Below are positions 1-9,663 of a stretch of DNA of 64,000 bases, piece by piece. Numbering within the stretch: position 1 is the stretch's first letter; every line of letters begins with the position of its first letter. The stretch spans positions 202,478,501-202,542,500 of the forward strand of contig CM032228.1 in the NCBI GenBank assembly GCA_019009955.1. The letters run 5' to 3'. A program made the translations under genes and the position numbers. The notes beneath the pieces were generated by a model. The model was not told the DNA's origin and searched no databases. It was given only the letters and a program-made list of their open reading frames with translations. This DNA comes from Riptortus pedestris. Lineage: Eukaryota > Arthropoda > Insecta > Hemiptera > Alydidae.

Positions 1-57
1 GTAACGTAGCAGGTATATATGTGTGTGTGAATTTGACTGGATGCATTTTTGTTATCA

Positions 58-136
58 CCTAGGTAGGATTGAATTAGAAGACTATTTTGAAAAATTGCTT
101 TATGATTACAATCTTCAGGGGAAATTTCTTAAAACG
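58..136 (+). repeat. Degraded right-end fragment of family H
   Basis: The order of short motifs (GTAGGATTGA, then GAAAAATTGC, then ATGATTACAATCTTCA, then GGGGAAATTTCTTAAAA) follows the right end of the better preserved family H copies, such as 29835-29963. Many substitutions and loss of one hairpin arm make this uncertain. It lies in an intron of the C2CD5-like gene. Confidence 0.3.
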
Positions 137-324
137 GTTTGGAAAACATTGGTTTTGAGCCTAATTATTATAATTAGTTTCATTCCACTCTTTAGCCTAT
201 TATTTTTCTTCTTTCCCAATAACTATCATTCATAATTTTATTTTATAACTTAGACTTTATATTTATTTAGTAATTAAAATTTAAATTATTTTTTTCTTAA
301 GAATCTTTTGTTTCTTCTTTGTAG

Positions 325-387
325 GAATGGCTGTTGGGCTGGCAGAAAGTGATAAAAATGGACCTAATCGTATCAGTATAGAGAATG
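325..387 (+). CDS. C2CD5: C2CD5-like exon A
   Basis: The 63-nt exon follows acceptor TTTGTAG and ends at donor GTCAGT. It reads MAVGLAESDKNGPNRISIEN and leaves one base (G) that completes an Asp codon in the next exon. Confidence 0.8.
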
Positions 388-467
388 GTCAGTTTGCTTT
401 TTAATATGTAGTCTAGAAATTGTTCATTCCTGACAAGATTATAGAGTAATTAGGTTCAGTAAAATAG

Positions 468-564
<97 letters not shown>

Positions 565-1192
565 GAGATAGATATATAATTAAAATCAGTTTTGACAAGC
601 TAGCAAACACTTCTGTTTCTAGTATATTCCTAATAGAAATGTACTGTCACTGAGAGTGTCCCTAAATTAATTCCCATGCCCGAGGTTTATCTAACACAAT
701 ATGTTATCTGCGAACTAAAAACCAGTGCCTTAATTTTGGTGTCATATGCTTTTTTTTAAATTTGCATTTAAAAAATTTTGGTAGATTTAACTGACTTGTA
801 GAACTTTTTTTAATAATTTTGCTCATTCGATATTTCAAAGGGGATGTCTTATCAAATTTTTAATAATCCACTTACAAATTAATATGTTACTACTTGCATC
901 ATAGGCAAATTATATAACCATCTGTATTTAACTTGTGGCTCAGGTTAGCCTTGTTTGTAGCGTTGGCCTTAATCTCACATGGTAAACATAGATTGGCGAG
1001 TTCGATTCCCGACTGGGCAATAGGAATTTATTTATTAAATAAAATTCTTAGTTCCACCCTGTTTAGAAAAGGATGGTAACCTGTAGATAACCCACTGTAA
1101 TTAGGCATAGTAGAAAAAAGTGGGTGTCAATAAATAATAATAATATTTAATTTATAACCATCTGTGTTTTTTAACCACTTATTACCTGGGAT

Positions 1193-1257
<65 letters not shown>

Positions 1258-4200
1258 ATTGATAAATAAATACTGAGTTTTGCATATAAAGTGTTGACAA
1301 TTATTCATTCACACAGAAATATTATATAAATTTATTGTATTTTTTTGTTATTTTGTATTTAATCAAAAATATTACAATATATATGTGTGTGTGTGTGTGT
1401 GTGCATGTTTGACCTTGCCCTAGTTTTGAGTATCACTCCATGTTTAAACTTATTTTTACTTTTAGATGGTGAACTTAAAATGGGTAGAGTTGAGGAAGAA
1501 CAACTTTCTGCCAAAAGCACTCCAAATAGGCCTTCAAGGAAATCAATTCATGTAAGTAGAATTTCTCTTATATTAATATACATATATTATATATAAGATG
1601 AATATATAAAACTAAATTGATGAAGTGGCTTTGAACTTAGTGCTAGTGAATAAATTTATCTACAATTGACATATAGGATACTGGCATAACATTTAAAGGC
1701 AATTGCCTATTGAAAATGGGAAGTTACCCTGAGTCAGCTAATTGAGAAAATGATTTCTAAGAAAGGTATAGTCATAATATCAAACACTTTAACCAAACTA
1801 TAAATTTGGTAATTATGTAGAATTTTGCACACACAGTTTATGCTAGTGTTACTTGGAGGGGGGAGTGCTCAGATTAGCCATATGAGTTAAAAGTTTTGAC
1901 CTTTATCTCACTAGGTAAACCTAGAGTGGTGAGTTCGATTCCCGCTTGGGCAATAGGAATTTATTTAGTGACGGAATTCATTAAATAAAGTCCTTAGTCC
2001 CACCCTGGCTAGAAAAGAGTGGTAACCTTTAGATAATCCGTCCCAATGAGCCTTAGTTAGAAAAAGTTAATGTTAATAAATAATTTAATTTTAATTTTTA
2101 CTTGCATTTAAAAGATCACATGTTACTTACCTATTTATTTAAATGCTGTAATATTATTAAATAAAATATTTAAATAATTATTTATAATAATAATATTTGT
2201 TATTTCCTCTTTGTATTTCAAATATTAAAACAAGACGTAGAGTGAATAGATAAACGGAAATATCAAAAGTAGTACTTGGGAAGCCAGTATGTCTACAGCT
2301 CTTCTCTTGGACTGATGATGTTGTCGACTAATCTAATTAATATCTTATGGTGGAATTTTGGCATTTCTTTTATGCAGGAGTATGAATTCCATGAACTCTG
2401 CCTCCACATCAATAAAAGGAAATAATCATAATTGAAGGAAAGTTAATAATCTTTTCTGGTATTGTAGGATTTACATTCAAACAAATCGGTTGACCAATAT
2501 ACCTATAAGTAATAACAAGATCTTTTGTGACACAGTTTTATCTGATAATGTATGTTAATCCTCATTGCCTACATAGACTAGGGGTATTCTTGCAACCTCT
2601 GTTGTATCTGAGTGCCGTATGTTTTACTTTTCATTCAATAAAAAGCGTACTATACCAAGTATAGTATACTACTGTCTTAATCTCACATGTTAAACCTAGA
2701 GTGGCGAGTTCGATTCCCGCCTGGGCAAAGGAAATTATTTAGTGACGGAATTCATTAAACATCATCCTTAGTCCCACCCTGGCTAAAATAGGGTGGTAAC
2801 CTGTAGATAACCCGTCCCAATTAGCCTTAGTTGCAAAAAGTGGATGTTAATAAATAATAAAAGTAAATACTATACCAAGTACATATATTACTATAAAACT
2901 AGAACATAAGTATAGCAGTGGTGTTGACTGAAAATTCACATGGCATGCATGGCGCATGTTAGCTAATTGAATGAATTCCCCTATTATACTAGGATATGAA
3001 ATGTACTTCCTTGCTACTTTAATTTTGTAAGGCAAGATGTTTACTAATAATTATATTAATTAAACTTCTGAATTGGTGAAAATGGTTAAATAGGAAGATA
3101 CTACATATATTTTCCTATTTTAATTTTTGCAAGTTTATACAGTTAGCTTTAGTAAAAATTGAATTATTTCTTAAATGTTAATTCAATAGTATTAATTCCA
3201 TTATAATGTTAAAAATGAATTTGAGAGATATACACATTAACTTTCTTTTCTTCCAGACTCCCCCTAGAGAGCAAAGGTATGGAGTTGATGTCACTCCCTT
3301 ATGCTATGTGCCTGGTGCTCGAATAGTTAGTTATCTGGGAAATTTAAATTTCTTTTTTATAAGAGAAAGTTCCTGTATTCGAGAATCTGGAGGTTTGAGT
3401 TCTTTTGTCCATGGATTTGTTGCTGAAGTACTTGCTATTGTTCGAGCACATGTGACTGCAATAGGAGGAAATGCTCTCATATCTTATACTATGACAGAGT
3501 GTTATCTTACAAATAATGCTCATAAAAATCAGGTATCATTAATATATTTAAGTATGTATATATAAATTTCTTGATAAGGGAAATATTGGATAAAATTCAT
3601 TGTATTTTATTCATTTTAGCATTAACAGCAGGAGAGTTCTACTTTATAGTCAAATACTCATATAGCTATTCATTACCCTAATTTTAGGTACTAAGAGATA
3701 ATTGAGACAATACTGGAAATAATTTATTACAAAGGATGAAACAAAAATTTTCTTAGTTATTGAAAAGAATTATTTGTAAATCTTTCCTGTTCTGTATCAA
3801 TCTTTAATCCTTATCGAGTCATATTTATCAGAATGAGAACCTTTCAAACAATTGTTCACTCATGTATAACATCTCTACCAAACCAATACCTCTGCTAATA
3901 TTATAATATGAATTCAGAAAGATTTGAAAATGTTGTATTTTAGTGGCATTATTGGAAACAAAGATTTACTCGAGTGGCTTCTATTCAAAAAATATGTAAG
4001 TAAAAGGAGTGCACAACATTGGATTGAGCATTTCAACAGTGGTGACCATTGAAGATATACATGTTCTGGTCACCCCATCAGATTGAACATTGAGACAGTT
4101 GAAAGGACGTTAAATGCACACACACATAATATAAATAAACTTGAATAGACTTAATTTTCTTCATCTTCTATGTAGAGGCATTGAATATTGGAAAAAGTTG

Positions 4201-4376
4201 TTGAAAATAGTATCATGATTACAAACTCAACAGCAGACTGTAATTAATGGCAAACCCTAACAAGTAGATCCAGCTTTTTAGCAGCTATTGAGGTCGTACT
4301 CATGATGCGATTTTTGAAAATTTTCTTCAAATGTCCATCGATCCTACCCAGGAGATGACGAAAATGAGGTCCGTTC

Positions 4377-4416
<40 letters not shown>

Positions 4417-5721
4417 AACGCTCTAGCGGTCGCAATTTTTGTTTGATCGTTACAAAACTCGATATTTTGACCGTTTTATGTAAAAAGACAGATCAAGTTC
4501 GTTAATGGCCGAAATCGGACCAGAGGGAGGGGGGATTTTTGAAAATTCGAAATATCTCCGTTATTATGCATCGGATCGAAAAATTGTATAGAACCAATCT
4601 TATTGCAAATTAAATTTACTATAACTATTGTTATATACATTTATTCTGTATCTTGAATATTAATCGAGATATTTGCATTTTTATAAAGTCTGTAGGACAC
4701 GTGGTCGGTTATAGTTCGGCCGTTTTCGTAACTTCTCGGCTCAGGTGGAAGCTTCTTCTAACCTTACCTGTCGTTTCTAACCTTACCTTACCTTCTTTAC
4801 TTTGTGTGTGATTTATGCAAATACGGTCTGTTCATCCGCCCCCCCCCCTTCTTTAGTTCTTGTACTACTAAAGTTTGAGTAATTAAAATATAAATTATTT
4901 TTACAATTCAGAAGCCGTTTCAGTTGGGAATTTATTAAAATTAACTGAAAGATTTCTTATTACCGTTTGTATTTAATCAAGGTGGTGTTGTGTTACCAGT
5001 ATGGAGATTTCTCTATTGTAAAACTTCACATGGTAAATCTGCTTGATGGACTTTTTAATCTCAATATACCTAATTTTTTTTTGCCTAAATCAGCTTTGGA
5101 AGTGGTGTTTCATTGATAAATCAAAATTTCAACCATGTATTGGTCTATTTAGTCAGAATGGGGGTTTAATAATTATTCAGTTAGTATTGGCTTTTAAAAA
5201 AAAATTAAATGCAAAGAAATTGTTTATAAATATTAAAATGTAGGTCTACAAATTTCAAAACATTGATTTTTGATCGGCAATATTCTCTATCCAATTGAGA
5301 AGATTAGATATGAATTGTGAAATATCGGCATTTTGGAGTTAAATATTCCTTTTCCTTTAATATTACAGAAATGTTAAAATCAGATAGAACCAAGGTCTGC
5401 TTGATTTCTATGCTACTACCCTTGTATTTTGCAACCACAATGGTTGCACACTCTCCTTGACTACAAAAATCTTGGGTTTGCGTTTTAGCTGATTCAAACA
5501 TTTTTTTTCCGCCAATATAAAAATATTAATAAAAGTAGACTGCAGCTGCAGCTAAGCATAGAAACTCATTATTTTTTTTTTTTAAAATCTGCATTTGTCA
5601 ACAGTTACATTGATAACATATATTACAGTAACATCTACATATATTTTTCATTTATTTTCAGGCTCAATGTTTAATAAATGTTGGAGGTGATGCTGTTTTT
5701 GCCAAATATTCAGAGCTTTAA
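325..5721 (+). CDS. C2CD5: C2CD5-like protein, C-terminal exons (gene continues upstream)
   Basis: Four coding exons are seen: 325-387, 1466-1551, 3257-3532 and 5662-5721, ending in TAA. Each is bounded by AG acceptors and GT donors, and the frame is kept across all joins. The third exon encodes VTPLCYVPGARIVSYLGNL, FFFIRES, FVHGFVAEVLAIVRAHVTA and GGNALISY, and the fourth AQCLINVGGDAVFAKY. This order matches the conserved C-terminal domain of C2CD5 (also called CDP138), a C2-domain phospholipid-binding protein tied in vertebrates to Akt signalling and GLUT4 vesicle traffic. The N-terminal C2 domain lies upstream of the window. The protein stops soon after the conserved block, so the tail is shorter than in the vertebrate protein as I recall it. 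Introns hold three SINEs and one family H element. The neighbouring DOHH gene is convergent. Identity is from recognition, not a search. Confidence 0.88.
476..561. repeat. Compound microsatellite (CT)n(TA)n
   Basis: A CT run of about 24 bases passes directly into a TA run of about 60 bases within a C2CD5 intron. The same CT-then-TA order recurs at 40719-40809. The apparent reading frame through it (YIYIYI/RERERE) is a repeat artefact. Confidence 0.95.
926..1152 (+). mobile_element. tRNA-like SINE, copy 1
   Basis: The head reads GGCTCAGGTTAGCC and is followed by a Pol III B-box-like GTTCGATTCCC. The body is shared with the other copies (CCACCCTG, GGTAACCTGTAGATAACCC) and the tail is AATAATAATA. 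The 13-bp direct repeat TATAACCATCTGT at 913-925 and 1153-1165 is a target-site duplication, so the insertion is well delimited. Confidence 0.85.
1196..1252. repeat. (TA)n microsatellite
   Basis: An uninterrupted TA run lies between C2CD5 exons A and B, a little downstream of SINE copy 1. Confidence 0.95.
1466..1551 (+). CDS. C2CD5: C2CD5-like exon B
   Basis: The 86-nt exon lies between acceptor TTTTAG and donor GTAAGT. It reads (D)GELKMGRVEEEQLSAKST and PNRPSRKSIH, a polar low-complexity linker rich in Lys, Arg, Glu and Ser. Confidence 0.8.
1868..2095 (+). mobile_element. tRNA-like SINE, copy 2
   Basis: This is the full body, with head CTCAGATTAGCCATATGAG, B box GTTCGATTCCC, the GTGACGGAATTCATTAAATA segment and the AATAAATAAT tail. 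TTACTTG occurs on both sides and may be a short target-site duplication. Confidence 0.8.
2662..2867 (+). mobile_element. tRNA-like SINE, copy 3 (5' truncated)
   Basis: The head up to the A-box region is missing or changed, but the B box GTTCGATTCCC and the rest of the body are intact. It is bounded by a perfect 14-bp target-site duplication, TACTATACCAAGTA, at 2648-2661 and 2868-2881. Confidence 0.85.
3257..3532 (+). CDS. C2CD5: C2CD5-like exon C (conserved domain)
   Basis: The 276-nt, phase 0 exon follows acceptor TTCTTCCAG and ends at donor GTATCA. It encodes 92 residues with the most conserved segment of the family, including LGNLNFFFIRES and VRAHVTAIGGNALISY. Confidence 0.9.
3980..4115 (+). 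pseudogene. Possible decayed transposase remnant (mariner-like helix-turn-helix linker)
   Basis: The frame reads roughly AQHWIEHFNSGDH, a stop, then CSGHPIRLNIETVERT. The spacing of W..HF..G and SGHP..E.V resembles the DNA-binding and linker region of mariner-type transposases. There are stops and no ends were found, so this is a weak call. It lies between C2CD5 exon C and the family H copy at 4275. Confidence 0.25.
4275..5056 (-). mobile_element. Family H element, copy 1
   Basis: This is reverse orientation. It begins TTTTTAGCAG, runs through CTATTGAGGTCGTACTC, GACGAAAATGAGGTCCGTTC, a short (TA)n, AACGCTCTAGCGGTCGC, and the GAAATATCTCCGTTATTAT block, and ends near GGTAAATCTGCTTGATGGAC. The terminal 20-bp hairpin is missing, apparently by deletion between two CAG triplets. 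The left end is also shortened (GCTTGATGGACTT in place of the usual longer GCAGGGGC-containing end). Confidence 0.8.
5662..5721 (+). CDS. C2CD5: C2CD5-like terminal exon
   Basis: The 60-nt exon follows acceptor TTTATTTTCAG. It encodes AQCLINVGGDAVFAKYSEL followed by TAA, continuing in phase 0 from exon C. Confidence 0.88.
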   Translation, partial: AQCLINVGGDAVFAKYSEL

Positions 5722-5822
5722 ACAATTTTATAAGACTGATTATAGCATATGTGCTGTTGTTTAATATTTAATTCAAAAAGAACTGTTGTTATTTATTACA
5801 TAATATTTTATTAAATGAAGTT

Positions 5823-5828
5823 AATAAA
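5823..5828 (+). promoter_or_regulatory. Likely C2CD5 poly(A) signal
   Basis: The first AATAAA lies about 100 nt after the stop codon and is followed by a T-rich stretch. This fits a 3' end here, though a second AATAAA lies near 5945. Confidence 0.5.
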
Positions 5829-6173
5829 TTATTGTAGTTTTATTTTCCTTTGTTTTTTTCCTCAAAACTGGCTTATCTTAAAAAAAGTAATACATTTGAA
5901 TATTATTTCAAGGTTTTTTTTTCCTTATTTAGGAACACAGCTTAAATAAAAAGACATGACTAATTCAGAAAAGCAGATCTACAGAGCTCTGACATACTTA
6001 TTTCTGGTGAGAGAAAAAAATGAGTAGCAAACTTCTTAGACCTTTTAACATGAATGTTGAAATTCACATGAAAATGGTTGTAGGTGTCATGACATCTGTT
6101 TGTGGTCACTCGTAAGGAAAGTTAATGTCAACATTCATTGTTCAGTGTAATGTTGCTTTAGGGTAAATAGTTA

Positions 6174-6290
6174 TTAGCAGATTTCCCTAAGGGGAAATCA
6201 GCTATTGAGGTCATACTCATGATGCGATTTTTGAAAAATTTCTTCAAATGTCCATTGATCATACCCAGATGACGAAAATGAGGCCCGGTC

Positions 6291-6344
<54 letters not shown>

Positions 6345-7180
6345 CTGTTAACACTCTAGCAGTTGCAATTTTTGTTTGATCGTTACCAAACTTGATATGT
6401 AATCGTTTTATGTAAAAAGAAAGGTCAAGTTCATTAATGGCTGAAATCGGACCCGAGGGAGGGTTTAAAGCAGAGGGATTTTGGAATTTTCGCAAACTCC
6501 AAATATCTCCGTTATTATATGTCGGATCAAAAATTTGTATAGAACCAATCACATTGCAAATTAAATGTACTATAAATATTGTTTTATATATTTATTCTCT
6601 ATCTTGAATATTAACCAAGATATTTGCATTTTTCTGTTTTTAGCCTTCAGTAAACTCCCACTTCTACTCATGTCATATTAATAATAAGTTTTTATATCAT
6701 GAACCACTTCATTCCAAGGTTAAACGCCAGATATTGTTTTCATTGAACTTCTACTTAGTGAGATATATGCAAATATGTTTTGTTGATCTCCCCCCCCCTG
6801 CCCTTCTTTTGTTATTGGACTAAAATTTGAGCGATTGAGATAAAAATGATTCTTATTCATTACAAATTCCATAACTAGATATAATAAGTAGTTTTCAATA
6901 AAATGGATATGTTATATTCAGGTATATTTCAGTAATTGGTTTTCTTTCCAGGGAAGAATATTTCGATCTGTTCAGTTCACTTTGGTTGGCAGACGTGTTT
7001 GTTTACAATTGAGACGTTTTCCGTTGGTAGGTCATTGAAATTGACTGGAAAATTTCTTATTTATGCATTTATTCAATTAATATTCAGGATGGTGTTAAGT
7101 GTTAATAGTATGTAGTTTTATCTATTGTAAAAATGTGGAAAATCTGTTTAGTTTACACAGCCCCTATTTTACGGACTTTT
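6174..7180 (-). mobile_element. Family H element, copy 2
   Basis: This near-complete reverse copy begins TTAGCAGATTTCCCTAAGG (right end), carries (TA)n at about 6296-6340, and ends CACAGCCCCTATTTTACGGAC followed by T's (left end). It lies between the convergent C2CD5 and DOHH genes. Confidence 0.85.
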
Positions 7181-7484
7181 TTTTTTGTTATTAATGAGTT
7201 CACAAAGTTTATATCCTTCACTAAATACAAACACCACTAAATCTCCTAAGAAATTATTTGTTTTGTTCCTAACTAGGCAAACAGTAAAAAGTGGCTAAAT
7301 CTTGGACAGAGACCCAGGAGCATCTAAATTCTCCAATTCTGTGATGAACATTAGATGGATAATATACAATAAAGTAAATATTTAAGTTTATGAATCTTAA
7401 CCTCAGTAATTGATACCTTATCTTGTTATAATAGAGTTCTATGGGAAGGAATGCCTAAAAGTGGAATTAATTATCAAATAAGTT

Positions 7485-7490
7485 TTTATT
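7485..7490 (-). promoter_or_regulatory. Likely DOHH poly(A) signal
   Basis: AATAAA on the minus strand lies 26 nt downstream of the DOHH stop codon. Confidence 0.5.
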
Positions 7491-7515
7491 TACATGTAGT
7501 ATTCTTATAATCAGT

Positions 7516-7826
7516 TTATGCTTGAATGGTGAGTACAGTGTTGGCATACTGGAATTCATTCGACACTTCATATTCAGCCATGTCGAGAGCGATATCACAA
7601 CTTTCCCTTACAACCCTGCTATCATCATCTTGATAAACACGGAGTTTGTTGAAACATTCTTCAGTAGCTATTGAACCAAGGGCTTCAGCGCATTCATGTC
7701 GCACCATCTCATTTTGTGAGTTATCTGCAAGGGCTTTTATTAAGTGTGGAACACTAGCTTCATTTTGAAGCTGACCCAGAACGAAGGCCACTTCGTGCCT
7801 GAACAAAGCACTCCCCACAAAAAGAC
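7516..7826 (-). CDS. DOHH: DOHH exon 3 (C-terminal half)
   Basis: Acceptor AATTTTCAG precedes GTCTTTTTGTGG. The exon encodes the third and fourth His-Glu pairs and ends NTVLTIQA before TAA. Confidence 0.93.
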
Positions 7827-9625
7827 CTGAAAATTAACATATTAACGCATAACATTATAAAGATCAGGAATGATAATAGTATGAACAACTTACATGCTGA
7901 AAATGTGTATTTTATTTAAAATTTTGGATTAATCAATTTCTTTTAAGGTGTAACAGTAGAGTTATCAGTATAAGCATAGTGCAATTGGAAATTGCTGTGA
8001 CCCTGGTGGGCTCATACTATTAAAAAAAAATGAAATACTAGGATAAAATTGCTAGACAACATTTGGGTCATCAACAGCCGACAGTTGGTTGCATTCTAAG
8101 ATCCTGTTAAGTATCTGTTTCCTATAAGATTGAAAGAAACTATTTACTAAGGAAATGTACCTGGACGTTTAGGCATAGATACCTGATTTCCTTAAGGATT
8201 TTTGAAACTTTTCTTCAAATGTCCATCAATCTTACGTAGGAGATGAAAATGACGTCTGCTTAAAATTTACAAACCACACATATGCATGTGTATGTGCATG
8301 TCTGTTACTGCTCTAACAGTCACAATTTATGTTTGACCAATAGCAAACTCGATATATGAATGTTTATGTAAAACTGAATATCAAGTTTATTAACAGCTGA
8401 AATCAAAAATTCAAAATATCTATGTTATTATGAGTCAGATTGAAAAATCGTATATAACCAATCATGTAAATTTAATCTCCAATTAACGATCTTCTATCTA
8501 CACATTCTTTCTCAATTTTGAATATTAACTGAAGATTTTTGCATTTTTTTTTTTTTTTTTTTAGTTTTAGCCCTCTGTAAACCCCCACCTTTAGTTATTG
8601 CACTTTAATGATAAGCAAATATATTATTACTCCAAGCTTAAATACCGAACTTGTTTTGAACAAATCCTTACTAGATGAGATATATACAAATACATTGTGT
8701 AATGAATGACAGTATCAATTAAGATTTTAATTCTTGCCATGAAAATGTTCATTTGATCTTTACGATACTCAATATTTGATGCTAAAAACCATATTCGTTA
8801 ATGGGTGAATAAGACTAGGGAATAGAGAGGGGGAGGGTAGAGGGAATTTGGAAATTCAAAATATCTCCATCATTATGTGTCAGATTGAAAAATATTATAA
8901 AACCAATCTTGTTAAACTAGGGATGTTCAATAACTGTAGTTTTCGTAACTTAAATATTAAGAGTTTTTCATACTTTCTTGTTTTGTAGGCTTCAGTAAAC
9001 CCCCAATGGATTTGTTTATTATTCAGAAATAGAGAATATATGGAGAGATGAGATAAAAGGATGTCGTACCTACACGGGGGAAATCTGCTTGTTTAGTTAG
9101 CTTAGGGATAAGTGATCTTTACTATTTTTCATGCAGCATATTAATGTTTTTCTACTTCATGAAAGCTTAACTAAAAAAGTCTGTCACGCAGGGGCTGCAT
9201 TATCTATGCACACTATTGCGTCACCTATTTGCATTTCTCAAAACGATAAGGTTCAATGGGAACAATATTTGGTATTTAGGGTTCAAATAATGTGCTTCAT
9301 AATATAAAAGCTTGTTGTTAATATGACATGAGTAGGAGTGGGTGATCACTGAAGGCCAAAAACTAAAAAATGCAAATATCTCAGTTAATAATCAAGATAA
9401 TGAAAAACATGTACATAACAACATTTAAGTAACATAACATTTGCAATAAGATTGATTCTATACAAATTTTCAATCCGACACATAATAACAAAGATACTTA
9501 GAATTCCCCCCAAACACTGGTCCATTGTCATTAACGATCTTGATCTTTATTTTTATAGAAAACATTTAAATATCGAGTTTGGTATTGTTCAGACAAAAAT
9601 TGTGCCCGCTAGAGCGTTAACTGAC

Positions 9626-9663
<38 letters not shown>

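Noticed and set aside
413..610. Open frames made of YIYIYI, RERERE or HTHTHT at 413-610, 6295-6552, 29698-29886, 40690-40920, 43147-43386, 55965-56192 and 57315-57546
   Set aside because: They are translations of (TA)n, (CT)n or (CA)n microsatellites with no other coding signal.
985..1020. Possible tRNA genes, because of GTTCGATTCCC B boxes
   Set aside because: Each occurrence sits in a repeated SINE body with target duplications. No complete cloverleaf could be drawn.
4840..4850. Poly-C or poly-G runs (4841, 6791, 19971, 25339, 42047, 62918) as possible G-quadruplex signals
   Set aside because: They are single homopolymer runs at an equivalent place in family H and family R copies, not four separated G-tracts.
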